From Actinomucor elegans (lineage: Eukaryota > Mucoromycota > Mucoromycetes > Mucorales > Mucoraceae): a DNA stretch of 64,000 bases. Made by a program: the position numbers and the translations under genes. The notes below the pieces were generated by a model. That model did no database searches. It was not told where the DNA came from and saw only the letters and a program-made list of their open reading frames with translations. Location of the stretch: positions 3,038,001-3,102,000 of the forward strand of contig JAMSLZ010000002.1 of assembly GCA_026027325.1 (NCBI GenBank), written 5' to 3'. Shown one piece after another: positions 61,115-64,000 of the stretch (positions are counted from its first letter, which is position 1; the number at the start of each line of letters is the position of its first letter).

Positions 61115-63202
61115 ATGTCGGTTGATAACTTCAAGACAAACATTTATGAGTATCTTGAAACGCTACCGACGTTTACTTTTATGCGTCTGTTTGAAAAGCC
61201 TTCTACATGTTTAGCTATCTTCAGGTATAAACTTGTACATTGCATTGTCTTCAAATTTTAATAAAGAAAAAAAAAAAAAGATTACTACCAAGTTTAGGTA
61301 GACAGATTGTAATGTCTTTGCTGTATGTAGAAATGCCCATGCCAGAAGCCGATCTGAATACCTGGGTGAATAGAGACGGTCAAAAGTAAGAACCTGTTTA
61401 ACCAAAGGAAAAAAAAAGGACGCGTTATTGAAAGCAGATCAAAATAGAAAGCTTGCCGAGGCACTACTTAAACTAACGAGACTTCGTATTCTTCATCACA
61501 AAGACCAAGTATTGATCATGGATAATACATTCAGACAAGAGTTTCAAAACGCATTAACTGGAGGGTAAGAAAAAAAAAGAGGATGCATACATATAGATTT
61601 AACATGGATCTTCATTTAGTGGTATGCAACAGTCTTTTGGATTACCTTGTTCATCACCCGATAAACATGCTGTGGATATTGGATTTTTAGATCATTATGC
61701 AACAACACAATGGGAAGCTATTCTTCATTATATGGTTGGAACATCATTAACCAAGAAGCCTAGTCGAGGTGTATTAAACCTACTGGAAAGAAGTAAATTG
61801 ATGCAGACAAGGTGTGTATAAAGTGAGGATCAACTCGAGGCTTTTATAGAGACTGATATGCTATATAGTCCCAAGACAGGTCAGTTGCAGATCACGAACA
61901 AAGGTTTTCAGTTTTTACTACAGGATGTCAATACGCAAGTATGGGCATTTCTATTGCAATACCTAGACATGGCTGAGGTAGTTTTTGAATATGATAGACT
62001 ATGAATTTCGACATGCTGATTTCCATTGGTAGGTATTACAAATGGATCTGGTAGAGGTCCTCAACTTTCTGTTTCAACTCGGTTCATTGGAATTGGGAGA
62101 GGTACGAAAACAATTAGAATCAATTGGTTCATGTATTCATATGAGAGTAATTAGAATTATCCAGTTGAAACTTTGACCCAAACACAACTTCAAATGCTGG
62201 AAGATCTTCGTGATTATGGCATTGTATACCAGAGAAAGGTAAGCCCAGGGACATTATGGTTGAAATTGGATGCTGAATTCTTGTTTAATTTACTAGAAAG
62301 TGTCCAAGCGATATTATCCTACCAGATTAGCCACCACATTGACGTCAGGAAACTCGGCCCTTGCAAGTGCAACAATCAAACAGAATCATGGTGCTGGCCA
62401 GCCTTCTACCGAGACAAAGCCTTCTGATACAGAGCAAATAGATCAAGGGTTTGTTATATTGGAAACAAATTATAAACTTTATGCATATACCGGTAAAGAA
62501 AAAACACCGTAAACAAAATGTCTGATAGTGGTTCTAATACGTCTAGCTAGATTCCCCACTACAGATTGCTGTCTTAAACCTGTTTGTACAACTCCAATCT
62601 CGATTCAGAAATATGGTTACAGGTGTAATTACAAGAGATAGTATCCGAAACGCATTAATGAAAGGAATTACAGCAGAGCAGGTAAGTTATATACGGTAAA
62701 TAGAATAAGCATTTTATTCTTATGTTCTATATAGATCATTTACTATATGCAATCGCACGCTCACTCACAAATGAGAAAAAAGGTATGCTTTTCATTTGCA
62801 TTATAAAGTTTATTGAGATAACTTTTTTTTTAGACGCCTATATTACCGCTCACTGTAATCGATCAAATTAGATTATGGGAGATGGAAAGAAACAGACTAA
62901 AACCTACAGCATGTAAGTTATGTAGTACATTTGGTTCTTGAGAATATTTAACTTAGTGTGTGTGTGTGTTTATAGCCTATCTCTATCACGAGTTTAATGT
63001 GCAAGCTGACTTTGATGCAGCAGAGAAATATGCTAGAGATCTGGGTGTTTTGCTTTGGTCTAATACTCAGAAGCGTACGATGGTTATATCTGAAGCGTAA
63101 GTAGAATGATGCATTTTGTCGAGACGCAAAAGCTAACACCTATATCTTAGTGGTCATGATAATGTCAAGGGATTCGTTAAGAGAAGATTGCAAAGAGCAT
63201 AA
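61115..63202 (+). CDS. TFB2: TFIIH subunit Tfb2 (p52/GTF2H4), with an in-frame TAA
   Basis: Tfb2 is a core TFIIH subunit that anchors and stimulates the XPB/Ssl2 ATPase in transcription and nucleotide excision repair. It starts [18 protein letters not shown], with [83 protein letters not shown] and [13 protein letters not shown] after it. The end is [39 protein letters not shown], then [11 protein letters not shown]. Nine or so introns of about 50 bases keep the frame. Between [10 protein letters not shown] and [11 protein letters not shown] the frame is kept but contains TAA at 61819-61821. It could be an ultrashort intron, or a true nonsense change. The rest of the gene is intact. Confidence 0.9.
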
Positions 63203-64000
63203 CAAATAGCTTTCCAGCTAACACCCTGTACTGTATATAATAAAAATGCATATGAACGTAATGTTGTATATCTAAATAGTCTGCATTCTTATTCACTTAA
63301 TTCACGGTAACTGAGAATAACAGGACAAATTTGACATATTTCATACTCCCGACTCGTCATCATTACTAAATGTGCTTTAGTGTATTAATTTATGCGTATA
63401 GCGTCTTTATAGCATCATTTTATATTATTGCTCAAGAGAATTCAAGCTTTTTTTTTTTGACAACTTTACATTCATTATCTCCTAGATCGTGACTTCAATT
63501 TTAGGCTTAGAAAATTGACATGGCGCTACTAATCCTCCAGATCTGTTAACCGATCTCGGTCCAATGTCGCATCAGATGGATAACGTATGTTTAGAATGAC
63601 TTACTACATCCAGTGAAACCAAATATCTGTTAGAATAGCTTTTGTTTCATTAAATCACATATGTGAATTTATGACCGAATGGTTCAGTAACAAGCCACTT
63701 GTTTTCATTGTCTACTTTTTAACGCATTTACCATTGTTCGTTATCGATAAAATTTGTATAACGTTTGGGTCTGCACCATGACCAACTTTAAACTGGATCA
63801 TCTTTGCTTTATAAATAAGATAGACAATGATCCAGACCTCACATGATGATTTTGATAGATACAATGCCATCACACCACCTGGCAAGATTTTTGTTTCATA
63901 TCCCTTTGGCTGTTTCTAAAAGAGAGTCAACCCGGAACAGGAAACTAACTGGTAAAGAAAAAAAAAAAGAAAAAAGAAAATTGGACGAATCGGATAAAAT
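63203..64000. other. Intergenic DNA downstream of TFB2
   Basis: No gene is supported. A reverse-oriented copy of the dispersed repeat lies at 63538-63600. The window ends in a purine-rich A/G stretch. Confidence 0.55.
63538..63600 (-). repeat. Dispersed GATGCGAC repeat, well preserved copy
   Basis: On the reverse strand it reads GTCATTCTAAACATACGTTA, then TCCATCTGATGCGACATTGG, then ACCGAGATCGGTTAACAGAT. It is one of the most complete copies and shows the element occurs in both orientations. Confidence 0.6.

Overview
The window reads as a fungal nuclear chromosome segment, most likely from a Mucoromycota (Mucorales-type) mould. The genes are split by many short GT-AG introns of about 45-80 bases. 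Intergenic DNA is very AT-rich. The gene set is fungal: NADH-glutamate synthase, a CYP505-type P450/reductase fusion, HSF, SAGA, TFIID and TFIIH subunits, an Atp23 protease and a PX/PH phospholipase D. The species assignment is inference, and nothing here fixes genus. Most intron boundaries were placed by hand from splice motifs and kept reading frame. Where the summed exons divide by three I say so.

Layout. 0.6-7.1 kb (-): glutamate synthase GLT1. 7.1-13.5 kb: gene-poor DNA with decayed repeats and one small unrecognised gene or remnant near 10.4-11.0 kb. 13.5-15.8 kb (-): a heat-shock-factor-type regulator with a TAG inside its N-terminal glutamine-codon tract. 19.1-22.9 kb (-): a self-sufficient cytochrome P450 with an extra N-terminal ubiquitin-like domain. 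22.9-27.5 kb: gene-poor. 27.5-30.7 kb (+): a secreted choice-of-anchor-A adhesin-like protein with TGEV repeats grading into His-rich repeats.

31-44 kb is compact: HFI1/ADA1 (+), a CRAL-TRIO lipid-binding protein (-), ATP23 (+), an ArfGAP with two UBA domains (+), phospholipase D (+) and PDRG1 (-). 45-52 kb: TAF6 (+), a divergent uS2 (RPS0/SA) paralogue (-), ribosomal protein eL27 (-) and a NASP/Hif1-type histone chaperone (-). 53.6-63.2 kb (+): riboflavin kinase, a YihQ-like GH31 predicted to be a sulfoquinovosidase, a dead F-box/LRR gene, and TFIIH subunit TFB2, whose middle carries an unexplained in-frame stop.

Links between genes are mostly general rather than operon-like. HFI1, TAF6, TFB2 and the histone chaperone all serve RNA polymerase II or chromatin. 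Riboflavin kinase makes the FMN that both GLT1 and the P450 fusion need. The best leads for new biology are the N-terminal domain of the P450, the fungal sulfoquinovosidase candidate, the His-rich repeat adhesin, the divergent uS2, and a dispersed intergenic repeat with a GATGCGACATT core.
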